Shown piece after piece: positions 1-7,000 of a stretch of 10,598 nucleotides of DNA (positions are counted from its first letter, which is position 1; each line of letters starts with the position of its first letter). The stretch is taken from positions 1-10,598 of the forward strand of contig JBBRGA010000120.1 of assembly GCA_038241115.1 (NCBI GenBank), given 5' to 3'. Source of the stretch: JANYJJ01 sp038241115. GTDB taxonomy: Bacteria > Pseudomonadota > Gammaproteobacteria > Burkholderiales > Burkholderiaceae_C. Both the position numbers and the translations under genes were made by a program. A model generated the notes under the pieces. That model saw only the letters and a list, made by a program, of their open reading frames with translations, did no database searches and was not told where the DNA came from.

Positions 1-1741
1 CCTTGGCCACGGCATACCCCTGCGCGCCAAGATCGACGCCCACAAAGGCAGGCAGCGCGGCAGATGGCGCGCGCAATACGGCTTCCAGGACTGCGCGAGG
101 AATGTTTCTAGCAGACGCCCGGGAGACAGTCTGCGCCTCTACATTCATCGCGGTTTGTGGCGCCGCCTTCAATACTGTCAAGCGTGCTTCGCCTTCGGCT
201 CGTGCAGCGGCGCTGGCCTGTGCGGCTGCCACACGTTCGCGCACTTTGGCCACGACGTCAGCCAAGGGCAACAAGCGAGCGGCCTCGTACTTCACGATAC
301 GGCCTGAAACCAGTTGGTTCGGCGCGGTTTCGACTGCGTCGGTGTTGCGCTTCTTTTGGATGGCGTCGTTGCCGAAGATTGCTTCCAAAAATTTGGCGTT
401 GGCCAAGGGGCCAATTGCACCGGGCGCTGCCAATCGGGTCACCCCGGTGGCTGTCTTCAGTTCGATTTTGAACTTCTCGAGCGCGGGCTTGAGACTGTCG
501 GATTGCTCGTAAACCGTGTTGCTGAACTCTGGGGCCAGCTCAGAGAACTTCTTTTGCGCAAGTTGCTTGCGCACCTCTTCTTCCATCTCGGATCGCACCG
601 CTTCAAATGCCTTTTTCTCGCCACCGCGCACTGCGTTGAGTTGGATGATGTGGAAGCCGAAATCACTTTCCACCACGCCGCTCATTTCGCCAGGCTTGAG
701 CGCGAACGCGCTGTCTTCAAAAGGCTTCACCATCGATCCACGCGCAAAAAAATCCAGATCACCGCCTTGCGCTGCAGAACCTGGATCATCCGAGTTTTTG
801 CGCGCGGTCTCAGCAAAGGCTGATGGCGTCTTGGTGAGTTGCGCCAGAAGGGCCTCGGCTTTGACTTTCGCCTTTTCACGCTCTGCCGCGGGTGCTGTTT
901 TGTCGGCTTTGACAAGGATGTGGCTAGCACGACGCTCTTCTGGCGCCGTAAAGCGCTTGGCGTTGCTGTCGTAGTACTTGCGCAAATCGTCTTCGGGCAC
1001 GGTGATGGTCTTTTTCAAGGCCTCGATGTCGAGCACCGCATATTCAATGCTGGCCTGCTCAGGTGCTTGAAACTGCGCTGCATTGGCCGGGTCTTTGTAG
1101 TACTTCTCAATGTCTGCTTCGCTGGGATTGATTTTGGCCAATTGGTCTTTGGCATCAAAGCGTTGAACCTGAACTTCGCGCTGTTGAAACATCGCATCGA
1201 GAGCGCTGGAGGTGTTGCTCAAAGTTGCAAAACCTGTCCCGGCAATGCCCTGCGTGACCTGCCGCACGGTCAGGTCTTGGCGCAGGCGCTGCGCAAAAAC
1301 CTCTGATGACATGCCCTGTGCAGACAAGGCCTCTTTGTTGACGCTGCCGTCGGGGTTGCGCAAAAACGCGAACTGCGGATCGGTGCTGAACAGGCGCTGT
1401 AATCGGTCGTCTGTCGTGGTCAGCTTGAGCGCTTCTGCGGCCGCCAGCATGACGCGCTGTCGCACGAGTCCGTCAAGAGCCATATTTTTGATTTCAGGAC
1501 TGTCCAGCAACTTGGCGTCAGCGCCCGGGTTCTGGCGCCGTATGCGCTCAACCTGATCGCGGTGAGCGTTGTCCCATTCAGCCTGTGATACCTCTTGGCC
1601 GTTTACATGCGCCACGGTGCTCTTGGCGCCGTCATTGAATTTGCTGTATCCGTCGATTCCGAAAAAAACAAACGACGGGATGATCAGCAACACCAGAAGC
1701 CCCAGCGCGACGCGCGTGTGGGCGCGGAAAAAATCAAACAT
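1..1741 (-). CDS. ppiD: PpiD-type periplasmic peptidyl-prolyl isomerase/chaperone, C-terminus cut off by window edge
   Basis: Inner-membrane-anchored chaperone of the SurA/PpiD family, which helps newly exported proteins fold in the periplasm. The start is the ATG at 1741-1739, with GAGG 8 nt upstream. The first residues (MFDFFRAHTR) are followed by one hydrophobic segment at about residues 11-28, giving the N-in, C-out signal anchor typical of PpiD. A SurA_N-like helical region covers about residues 35-190. A parvulin domain lies at about 268-366: it opens with RRASHILVKA (His274), contains a GGDLDFFARGSMVKPFEDSAF-like core and ends in FGFHIIQ (His364). About 580 codons are present without a stop. 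Full-length relatives are around 630-650 residues, so roughly 50-60 residues are missing at the left edge. The gene lies downstream of hupB and tRNA-Val, matching the common hupB-ppiD association. An inverted repeat in between (1802-1825) may lower read-through. PpiD proteins often have weak or no isomerase activity, so the chaperone role is the safer call. Confidence 0.93.
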   Translation of the reverse strand, partial: MFDFFRAHTRVALGLLVLLIIPSFVFFGIDGYSKFNDGAKSTVAHVNGQEVSQAEWDNAHRDQVERIRRQNPGADAKLLDSPEIKNMALDGLVRQRVMLAAAEALKLTTTDDRLQRLFSTDPQFAFLRNPDGSVNKEALSAQGMSSEVFAQRLRQDLTVRQVTQGIAGTGFATLSNTSSALDAMFQQREVQVQRFDAKDQLAKINPSEADIEKYYKDPANAAQFQAPEQASIEYAVLDIEALKKTITVPEDDLRKYYDSNAKRFTAPEERRASHILVKADKTAPAAEREKAKVKAEALLAQLTKTPSAFAETARKNSDDPGSAAQGGDLDFFARGSMVKPFEDSAFALKPGEMSGVVESDFGFHIIQLNAVRGGEKKAFEAVRSEMEEEVRKQLAQKKFSELAPEFSNTVYEQSDSLKPALEKFKIELKTATGVTRLAAPGAIGPLANAKFLEAIFGNDAIQKKRNTDAVETAPNQLVSGRIVKYEAARLLPLADVVAKVRERVAAAQASAAARAEGEARLTVLKAAPQTAMNVEAQTVSRASARNIPRAVLEAVLRAPSAALPAFVGVDLGAQGYAVAK

Positions 1742-1799
1742 GTGAAGAACCTCGACTTGCGATACGGAGCGCTCGGTGTGCGTGCAGGCGCCAAATGCG

Positions 1800-1827
1800 A
1801 CAAAGGCGAACCTCGGTTCGCCTTTTT
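1800..1827. terminator. Hairpin terminator-like inverted repeat between tRNA-Val and ppiD
   Basis: A perfect 11-bp inverted repeat (1802-1812 against 1815-1825; half-site AAAGGCGAACC) surrounds a 2-nt centre, so the real loop is probably 4 nt. On the plus strand it ends in five T residues (1823-1827). On the minus strand, the direction of the genes here, it ends in only TTT before GTCG. The GC-rich core with A/T tails is typical of bidirectional intrinsic terminators. It would end or attenuate transcription from hupB and tRNA-Val before ppiD. Termination on the minus strand is inferred and may be partial. Confidence 0.6.
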
Positions 1828-1902
1828 AAGAACTGAAATCATTCCGTCTATCAAAAGCGATTTTAACCGCCGCGTTGATGGATGCTTTCGCATCGACGGG
1901 GA

Positions 1903-1920
1903 CCGCAGTGAATGCTGCGG
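1903..1920 (-). other. Hairpin immediately 3' of tRNA-Val
   Basis: CCGCAG and CTGCGG form a perfect 6-bp stem with a 6-nt loop, beginning one base after the encoded CCA end of the tRNA on the minus strand. No T-run follows. A second small hairpin, GATGC-GAAA-GCATC, lies at 1881-1894. These could guide 3'-end maturation of the tRNA precursor or protect the transcript. The sequence shows the stems only; the function is inferred. Confidence 0.35.
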
Positions 1921-1921
1921 A

Positions 1922-1997
1922 TGGTGGGTGCTGAGGGGCTCGAACCCCCGACCTACGCCGTGTAAAGGCGGCGCTCTACCAACTGAGCTAAGCACCC
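1922..1997 (-). tRNA. tRNA-Val (anticodon UAC), CCA encoded
   Basis: The 76-nt minus-strand gene folds as a full cloverleaf. The acceptor stem pairs GGGTGCT with AGCACCC (7 bp), the D stem pairs GCTC with GAGC, the anticodon loop is TTTACAC with anticodon TAC (valine), and the T arm is GGGGG-TTCGAGC-CCCTC. The 3' ACCA is encoded (1922-1925 read on the minus strand). The top pair of the anticodon stem (27-43) is a C-T mismatch; the other four pairs are Watson-Crick. The gene starts 52 nt after the hupB stop with no clear terminator or promoter between them, so it may be processed out of a hupB transcript. Confidence 0.95.
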
Positions 1998-2049
1998 AAA
2001 CCGGTGCAAATACGGAATATCGCTTCCTCACCGACGGCAATAAACGCCA

Positions 2050-2322
2050 TCAGTTCAGATGATCTTTCAATGCCTTGCCGGGACGGAACTTAGGAACCTT
2101 GGCCGCCTTGATCTTGATGGCGGCGCCGGTGCGCGGATTGCGGCCCGCGCGAGCGGCGCGCTTGGTCACGCTGAAAGTGCCAAACCCGACGAGTGAGACG
2201 CTGTTGTTCTTTTTGAGCGTTGATTTCACGCCGCCGATCAAGGCTTCCAAGGCGCGAGCGGCTGCCGCTTTGGAGATGTCGGCCTGCTTGGCGATGTGTT
2301 CGATCAATTCGGATTTATTCAC
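2050..2322 (-). CDS. hupB: Nucleoid-associated DNA-binding protein HU
   Basis: HU is a small dimeric protein that bends and compacts DNA and assists replication, repair and transcription. The product is 90 residues, the standard HU length, and starts NKSELIEHIAKQADISK after the initiator. The DNA-binding arm signature GFGTFSVTKRAARAGRNPRTG occupies about residues 46-66, with the intercalating proline at 63 (RNPRTG). The start chosen is the GTG at 2322-2320: it gives the canonical N-terminus, and a purine-rich Shine-Dalgarno (GAGGGGG) lies about 8 nt upstream. The frame stays open upstream to a GTG at 2448, but that 42-residue extension has no Shine-Dalgarno at either of its possible starts and does not resemble HU. 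A strong promoter at 2484-2512 gives a leader of about 155 nt. It lies upstream of tRNA-Val and ppiD on the same strand. The symbol hupB follows the context; hupA/hupB paralogues cannot be told apart from one gene. Confidence 0.95.
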   Translation of the reverse strand: MNKSELIEHIAKQADISKAAAARALEALIGGVKSTLKKNNSVSLVGFGTFSVTKRAARAGRNPRTGAAIKIKAAKVPKFRPGKALKDHLN

Positions 2323-2595
2323 AAAAGGTGCCCCCTCGGAAAGATGTTTTGGAAAGTTCTGTGGCGCTGTTGGAGCAGACTTGAAACATTGCAAATCTTG
2401 GGCTTGCGTGCTGTCTGGAGTCGATTGAGATGGCATCAGGTGTTTCACTTGACGCTTGAAAACTTATCTCCTGCAACCGATTTATTACAGCCGCCCACTG
2501 TGCTGGTGTCAAGCTCAAAAAAGAATTCTATTCGCAATCAACTGGGTTGTTAGGGGGTGATTTATGCCTGCAGCGCAGTCGTTTTTTGCTTGGCG
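2323..2595 (-). other. Non-coding interval between the EamA transporter gene and hupB (promoter and leader)
   Basis: This 273-nt stretch holds the hupB promoter (2484-2512), an AT-rich segment upstream of it (2513-2535), and the long hupB leader. No clear intrinsic terminator follows the transporter stop: the T/A-rich tract at 2581-2586 has no convincing stem beside it, so read-through into hupB is possible. In the leader, a purine-rich GCAGGAG lies at about 2468-2474 (minus strand) without a start codon at a useful distance. An open frame continuous with HU covers the leader but has no supporting ribosome binding site. Confidence 0.55.
2484..2512 (-). promoter_or_regulatory. Sigma70-type promoter of hupB
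   Basis: Reading the minus strand, TTGACA (2512-2507, perfect -35) is followed by a 17-bp spacer and TGTAAT (2489-2484, five of six to the -10 consensus). The stretch upstream of the -35 (about 2513-2535, GAATAGAATTCTTTTTT) is AT-rich like an UP element. Transcription would begin near 2477, leaving a leader of about 155 nt before the HU start. This suits a highly expressed gene. The motif match is direct; activity is inferred. Confidence 0.78.
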
Positions 2596-3528
2596 TCAAT
2601 GAGCTATCGACACGGGAATTGGCCTCATCACACAGGCCACACCAACCACCGTGAACAGCATGCCTAAAAGCATCAGCCCGCTGAGGGTTTCATTGAAGAT
2701 CAACCACGCCATCAATGCCGTAGCGGGTGGCACCAAGAACATCAAACTGGCCACTTGCGTGGCCGCACCACGCTGCAGCAGTAGATACAAAAGCGAACTT
2801 CCACCCAAGGTCAATCCCAGCACCGACCATCCGAGCGCAACGATGAGTTGCGGGTGCCACACCACCGACTCAACTTCGAGCAAGGACAAAGGCGCGCAAA
2901 CCGCCAAGGCAGCGAGCAACTGCACAAAACTCGCCGTGCGGACATCGCAAGGCGCCACAAAGCGCTTCTGATACAGGCTGCCGGCGGTGATGCTCAGCAG
3001 CGCAAAAATTGCCAAACCCAAATTGAGTGCATTGAGTTCGCCCGCGCCCAACTTGCGCCAAACCACCAGCACCAAGCCGCCAAAACCGATGGCCAGGCCG
3101 GCCCACTGAACAACGCCTAAACGAGCGACCACGGCACCAGCCAAGCTCGGCCTTCTCACCGAATTCAGCCCGTTGAGCCAAAGCGCAGTCAGCACCGGCT
3201 GTAAACCGACCAGCAGGGCCACCGTGCCTGCGCCGATGCCCGCCTTGACCGCAGCCCACACGCCGCCCAAGTAGCCCGCATGCAGCAAGACACCAACGGC
3301 AGCCAAATGAAAAAACTGAGCCCGACTGCGCGGCCAGACGGCCTTCGACAAACCAACCCAAACTGCAAAGCACAACACCGACAACGCAAAGCGCAGCGCC
3401 AAGAATGTCAACGGTGGAGCGTGCGGCATGCCGAAGCGAGCGACGATGAAACCGGTGCTCCAGATCGGCACAAACAGCCACGGCATCGCGCGGGTGAACA
3501 GCGTTGATGAGGCTGGCAGGCCAGGCAT
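2596..3528 (-). CDS. EamA/DMT-family transporter (drug/metabolite exporter superfamily)
   Basis: Integral inner-membrane protein of the drug/metabolite transporter superfamily, with two EamA repeats. The product is about 310 residues with roughly ten hydrophobic helices. The first repeat starts at MPWLFVPIWSTGFIVARFG (a classic EamA opening), with ALRF and GTVALLVGLQPVLTALW further on. The second repeat begins near LNLGLAIFALLSITAGSLYQKR and ends at VPPATALMAWLIFNETLSGLMLLG, the usual C-terminal EamA motif with its conserved glutamate. Substrates in this family range from amino acids to nucleotides and drugs; nothing here identifies one. The start chosen is ATG 3528-3526. GTG 3537 and TTG 3555 are in-frame alternatives, and the Shine-Dalgarno (AGAG) is weak. 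It lies 88 nt after pgsA on the same strand with no visible terminator between them, so it is probably the last gene of the uvrC-pgsA transcript. Confidence 0.88.
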   Translation of the reverse strand: MPGLPASSTLFTRAMPWLFVPIWSTGFIVARFGMPHAPPLTFLALRFALSVLCFAVWVGLSKAVWPRSRAQFFHLAAVGVLLHAGYLGGVWAAVKAGIGAGTVALLVGLQPVLTALWLNGLNSVRRPSLAGAVVARLGVVQWAGLAIGFGGLVLVVWRKLGAGELNALNLGLAIFALLSITAGSLYQKRFVAPCDVRTASFVQLLAALAVCAPLSLLEVESVVWHPQLIVALGWSVLGLTLGGSSLLYLLLQRGAATQVASLMFLVPPATALMAWLIFNETLSGLMLLGMLFTVVGVACVMRPIPVSIAH

Positions 3529-3616
3529 GATTCGCACTCTTGACAACGCTGACAACGCGACGACGACTATTGCGGCTCAACGCGGCTCATGGCAGCCAGG
3601 TGCGACTCCATGAGGT

Positions 3617-4183
3617 TCAGCGAGCCTTGGCGCGAATCTCAGGCAGCGCTTTTTGCAGGTAATAGACCATGGACCAAATGGTCAGAACAGCGGAAATATA
3701 GATGAGCAACGTGCCCCAGAAATGGGTGTCAATCACACCCAAAAACGTGTCGTGATACAGCAAAAACGGGATCGCCACCATTTGCACAACCGTCTTCAGT
3801 TTGCCGAGCATGTGAACCGCAACGCTACGCGACGCTCCAATTTGCGCCATCCATTCGCGCAGCGCGGAGATGGCAATCTCGCGACCGATGATGACCAGCG
3901 CCACCAAGGCGTGCAGGCGGTTCAAGTGCACCAGCACCAACAACGCCGCGCAAACCAGAAACTTATCGGCCACCGGATCTAAAAAAGCGCCGAACGACGA
4001 TGTCATGTTCAAGCGACGCGCCAGGTAGCCATCGGCCCAATCGGTCAGTGCCACCACGATAAACAGCGCCGTGGCCACCGTGTTGCGGGTGGGCCAGTCG
4101 AGGTCGAGATAGAAGACGCCCACCACCAGCGGGATGGCAACGATGCGCGCCCACGTCAGCAAGGTTGGCAGATTAAAGAACAT
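3617..4183 (-). CDS. pgsA: CDP-diacylglycerol--glycerol-3-phosphate 3-phosphatidyltransferase
   Basis: Makes phosphatidylglycerophosphate from CDP-diacylglycerol and sn-glycerol 3-phosphate in the inner membrane, the committed step to phosphatidylglycerol and cardiolipin. The 188-residue product is standard length. The CDP-alcohol phosphatidyltransferase signature is complete: D48, D51-G52, A55-R56, G65, D69 and D73 (DWADGYLARR ... GAFLDPVADK), including all the metal-binding aspartates. The N-terminus MFFNLPTLLTWARIVAIPL is typical of PgsA, which fixes the ATG at 4183. Several further hydrophobic helices follow. Unusually, the bases before the start are pyrimidine-rich (CCCCCCGCCCCTC) and hold no Shine-Dalgarno, so translation may depend on ribosomes arriving from the lipoprotein gene 62 nt upstream. 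The uvrC-pgsA pairing is widespread in proteobacteria; here one extra gene lies between them. Confidence 0.96.
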   Translation of the reverse strand: MFFNLPTLLTWARIVAIPLVVGVFYLDLDWPTRNTVATALFIVVALTDWADGYLARRLNMTSSFGAFLDPVADKFLVCAALLVLVHLNRLHALVALVIIGREIAISALREWMAQIGASRSVAVHMLGKLKTVVQMVAIPFLLYHDTFLGVIDTHFWGTLLIYISAVLTIWSMVYYLQKALPEIRAKAR

Positions 4184-4245
4184 GAGGGGCGGGGGGAGAC
4201 TGGTGAGTAGCGAGCATCGGCCAGGCAGTCAGACTGAAACTTGCC

Positions 4246-4926
4246 TTAACGATCGAGTGTACGGGGCTTGAACTTTCGGTCGTCGTTGAACAAGAAGGTC
4301 TCGGTGAACTGCCAGGGCTTGGGCAAGCGCGACACGTCTCCGTAGGGAGCTGCACGGTTGACCGCGGCAATGGCCAGCTGAACGGTGTCCGTGGCCTGCG
4401 TGGGCACGCGCAGCACATCGACTCGGCGCACGCTGCCGTCGGCATTCAACACAATTTCCAGTACCGGTATGGCCAGCAAAATGTCCGGCACCGTACCGGT
4501 ATAGGTTGTCTGAGGATGCGCAGCAACCATGCGCTTGGCCGCTTGCAAACGAACTTCGGTCCAATTGCTTACAGGCCCGGGTGCTGGAAGTCGCGCAGGC
4601 TGCGACAAGGCCGCCATGTTGGCGGGCGGTGGGGGCACCGGACGAGACGGCGCGGCAATCGTTGCGGGTGCGGTGGGCCGCGCGTTGGAGCCCGGCTGAG
4701 GCACTGGTGACAACGGCGGTAATGGCGCGGCCGCGGGCAGCGGCTTCATGGGCGGCAGAGGCGTCGAGCAGCCCCACAAGACCACCGCACAAGCAGTCAT
4801 CACCAGCAGCGTTGCAAGCTGTCCAGCTTCAAAGCGCTGCGATGACCGCTGCACGAGCGAGCGCAGGGACAACGGTGAACGCCGCGACGATGCGCCGCGT
4901 TTTGACTGAGCTTCAGTGCAACGCAC
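4246..4926 (-). CDS. Proline-rich lipoprotein with a TonB-like C-terminal domain
   Basis: Not a named protein. Read from GTG 4926 it has 226 residues: a basic N-terminal stretch, a hydrophobic segment (about 38-52) ending in the lipobox LWGC (Cys53), a linker of about 70 residues rich in Pro and Ala, and a C-terminal domain (about 122-226). That domain carries IPVLEIVLNADGSVRRVDVLR and a later LAIAAVNRAAPY ... FTETFLF, a pattern like TonB C-terminal/TonB_2 domains. A lipid-anchored envelope protein spanning part of the periplasm is inferred. The start is uncertain. GTG 4926 has AGAGGA 8 nt upstream and overlaps the uvrC stop by 14 nt, implying translational coupling, but gives an unusually long signal peptide. 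GTG 4854 gives a more normal signal of about 29 residues but has no Shine-Dalgarno. The single TM or lipid anchor at the N-terminus and the Pro-rich linker resemble TonB, but no ExbB/ExbD genes are in the window, so energy transduction is unproven. Confidence 0.75.
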   Translation of the reverse strand: MRCTEAQSKRGASSRRSPLSLRSLVQRSSQRFEAGQLATLLVMTACAVVLWGCSTPLPPMKPLPAAAPLPPLSPVPQPGSNARPTAPATIAAPSRPVPPPPANMAALSQPARLPAPGPVSNWTEVRLQAAKRMVAAHPQTTYTGTVPDILLAIPVLEIVLNADGSVRRVDVLRVPTQATDTVQLAIAAVNRAAPYGDVSRLPKPWQFTETFLFNDDRKFKPRTLDR

Positions 4927-6952
4927 GATAGATTTCCTCTGCAAGTTCTTTAGAAATGCCGTCCACGGTGATCAAGTCTTCCACGCTGGCGCTGCCCACC
5001 CCGCGCACGCCGCCAAAGCGTTGCAACAACTTGGCGCGCTTTTTGGGCCCCACGCCAGCAACGTCTTCCAGCTTGCTGCCGCCAGTGCGCACGCTGGCAC
5101 GCTTGGCGCGCATGCCAGTGATGGCGAAGCGGTGCGCCTCGTCGCGAATTTGCGCCACCAACATCAATGCGGCCGAGTCTTTTCCGAGGTAGACCTTGTC
5201 GCGGCCGTCGGCAAACACCAGTTCTTCCAGCCCCACCTTCCGCCCCTCACCTTTTTCCACGCCCGCGATCAGGCCCAGGTCGATTCCCAGCTCGGTGAAA
5301 ACTTCGCGCGCCATGCTGACTTGACCTTTGCCGCCGTCCACCAACACCAGATCGGGAAACTTTGCGCTCGGCTTGGCTGAAGCGCCGGCACCATCCGTTT
5401 CGACTGCTTTGGCCGCCGCCATCAACTTGCCGTATCGGCGCGTCAGCACCTGGCGCATGGCAGCGTAATCGTCGCCACCAGTGATGCCTTCGATGTTGTA
5501 GCGGCGGTATTGCGCGCTTTGCATCTTGTGCCCCTCAAACACCACGCAAGACGCCTGCGTGGCCTCGCCGGCGGTGTGGCTGATGTCGAAGCACTCGATG
5601 CGAAAGTTTTCCAAGTCCTCCACCGGCATGTCCAAGGCGTCGACCAAAGCCCGGGTGCGCGCTTGCTGCGAGCCTTCTTCAGACAACAAACGCGCCAGCT
5701 TGATGTCTGCACCCTGCATGCACATGTCCAACCAGGCGCGGCGAGCATCGCGCGGTTGGTGTTGCGCCGTTACTTTGATGCCGCTGTGCTCGCACAGCGC
5801 GTCCAACAGGCTCTTGTCCACCGCATGACTGAGAACCAACAGCGGCGGCACTTTGCTGTCGATGTAGTGCTGCGCAATGAAGGCCTCCAACACCTGCACT
5901 TCGGGCGACACGATCGCCGCCTGATCGCCGTCGTCACCTTCGGCGCTTGAAATTGCCGACGCATCTTCGAGGTGAGTCGGGAAAAACGGCCGGTCGCCCA
6001 AGTGCCGGCCTCCGCGCACCATGGCCAAGTTGACGCAGGCGCGGCCGCCCTGCACTTTCACGGCCAGGATGTCGGCATCTTTGGTCGGGTGCCCCGAGTT
6101 GTCCTCTACCGACTGCTGGTGCAGCACGCGCGACAAGGCGCTGATTTGGTTGCGTATTTCAGCCGCCTGCTCAAAGTGGGTGGCCTCCGCTTGCAACATC
6201 ATTTCGGTTTGCAGCGTCTGCATCACCTCCTGGGTTTCGCCCAGCAAAAAACGTTCGGCATTGCCGACATCGCGCGCGTAATCCTCGGGCGCAATGTGCT
6301 TTACGCAGGGGCCGGAACAGCGCTTGATTTGGTACAGCAAACACGGCCGCGTTCGGTTGCTGAACACCGTGTCTTCGCAAGTGCGCAAGCGAAACACTTT
6401 TTGCAGCAGCTGAATCGACTCTTTCACCGCCCAGGCGCTGGGGTAAGGGCCGAAATAGCGGTGTCGCTTGTCTACAGCGCCTCGGAAATACGCCATGCGC
6501 GGAAACGCCGCGCTGCCTTCAGCGTGGATGTTCGCCGCACCAGCAATCTTCAGATACGGATAACTTTTATCGTCGCGAAACAAAATGTTGAAGCGCGGGT
6601 TCAACGTTTTGATCAGGTTGTTTTCCAGCAGCAAGGCCTCGGCCTCAGATCGAACCACCGTGGTTTCAATGCGCGCGATCTTCGTGATCATGTGGCCGAT
6701 GCGCGTGCCGCCATGCTGCTTTTGGAAGTAGTTGGCAACGCGCTTTTTCAGGTCGCGGGCCTTGCCCACGTAAAGCACGCCGCCCTGCGCATCGAAGTAA
6801 CGGTAAACGCCGGGCAGGCCGGGCAATGCGGCCACATCGGCCAGCAATTGCGCCCGTTCGGGGCTGACCGGCTCGGGCTTCTCAGCGGACGCCGCGGGCG
6901 CGCCTTTGGCCGCCGGCACGGTTGGGAATGGAGAGTCTGGCGGTGTCGTCAT
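4913..6952 (-). CDS. uvrC: UvrABC excinuclease subunit C
   Basis: Makes both incisions around a damaged nucleotide after UvrA and UvrB load, in nucleotide excision repair. The order of domains in the 679 residues is: GIY-YIG nuclease (about 45-125; GVY50, YVG61-63, Arg71, Glu110, Asn122) for the 3' cut; a four-cysteine set C192, C204, C212, C216 with the 12-8-4 spacing of the iron-sulfur cysteines reported for E. coli UvrC; a UVR helical hairpin (about 246-280) that contacts UvrB; the RNase H-like nuclease (about 450-615; Asp456 in CFDISH, Asp539 in LVDGGKGQ, His607 in DEAHRF) for the 5' cut; and tandem helix-hairpin-helix motifs (about 625-679). All key residues are present. It is longer than E. 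coli UvrC (about 610) because of a Pro/Ala-rich N-terminal extension (1-35) and inserts near 328-350 (acidic) and 516-531. No Shine-Dalgarno is evident before the ATG. It starts 48 bp from the divergent earP. Confidence 0.97.
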   Translation of the reverse strand: MTTPPDSPFPTVPAAKGAPAASAEKPEPVSPERAQLLADVAALPGLPGVYRYFDAQGGVLYVGKARDLKKRVANYFQKQHGGTRIGHMITKIARIETTVVRSEAEALLLENNLIKTLNPRFNILFRDDKSYPYLKIAGAANIHAEGSAAFPRMAYFRGAVDKRHRYFGPYPSAWAVKESIQLLQKVFRLRTCEDTVFSNRTRPCLLYQIKRCSGPCVKHIAPEDYARDVGNAERFLLGETQEVMQTLQTEMMLQAEATHFEQAAEIRNQISALSRVLHQQSVEDNSGHPTKDADILAVKVQGGRACVNLAMVRGGRHLGDRPFFPTHLEDASAISSAEGDDGDQAAIVSPEVQVLEAFIAQHYIDSKVPPLLVLSHAVDKSLLDALCEHSGIKVTAQHQPRDARRAWLDMCMQGADIKLARLLSEEGSQQARTRALVDALDMPVEDLENFRIECFDISHTAGEATQASCVVFEGHKMQSAQYRRYNIEGITGGDDYAAMRQVLTRRYGKLMAAAKAVETDGAGASAKPSAKFPDLVLVDGGKGQVSMAREVFTELGIDLGLIAGVEKGEGRKVGLEELVFADGRDKVYLGKDSAALMLVAQIRDEAHRFAITGMRAKRASVRTGGSKLEDVAGVGPKKRAKLLQRFGGVRGVGSASVEDLITVDGISKELAEEIYRALH

Positions 6953-7000
6953 CGACTGCGATTGTGCCGCCTGGTTGTTGCCAACTTACATAATGCGGCG
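6953..7000. promoter_or_regulatory. Compact divergent promoter region for uvrC and earP
   Basis: Only 48 bp separate the two start codons, so both promoters must share this spacer or extend into the coding regions. An AT pocket TTACATAAT (6986-6994) reads as CATAAT on the plus strand and as TATGTA on the minus strand, both acceptable -10 elements. If CATAAT is used, the expected start point falls at or next to the A of the earP ATG (7001). No good -35 at 17 bp is visible in either direction, and neither gene has a Shine-Dalgarno here. A weak dyad GCCGC ... GCGGC (6966-6970, 6995-6999) flanks the pocket. Promoter use is inferred. Confidence 0.4.

Noticed and set aside
1922..1997. An attachment site for an integrative element at tRNA-Val
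   Set aside because: There is no integrase gene, no direct repeat of the tRNA 3' end within the window, and both flanks are conserved housekeeping genes.
2323..2448. An N-terminal extension of HU
   Set aside because: HU is 90 residues from the GTG at 2322, which has a Shine-Dalgarno; the extension has none. It is kept only as a finding to check.
2571..2586. A plus-strand terminator (CTGC-AGC-GCAG followed by T6)
   Set aside because: The stem is only 4 bp, and no plus-strand gene ends here.
2870..3580. A minus-strand frame of 236 codons overlapping the EamA transporter
   Set aside because: It is an off-frame shadow of the transporter. It is rich in Arg and Cys, has no recognisable domain, and the transporter frame has clear membrane helices.
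5972..7000. A long plus-strand open frame of 343 codons continuous with earP, which would make a 716-residue protein
   Set aside because: It lies entirely antisense to uvrC, whose motifs are complete, and EarP homology begins exactly at the ATG at 7001. Long antisense frames are common opposite GC-rich genes.
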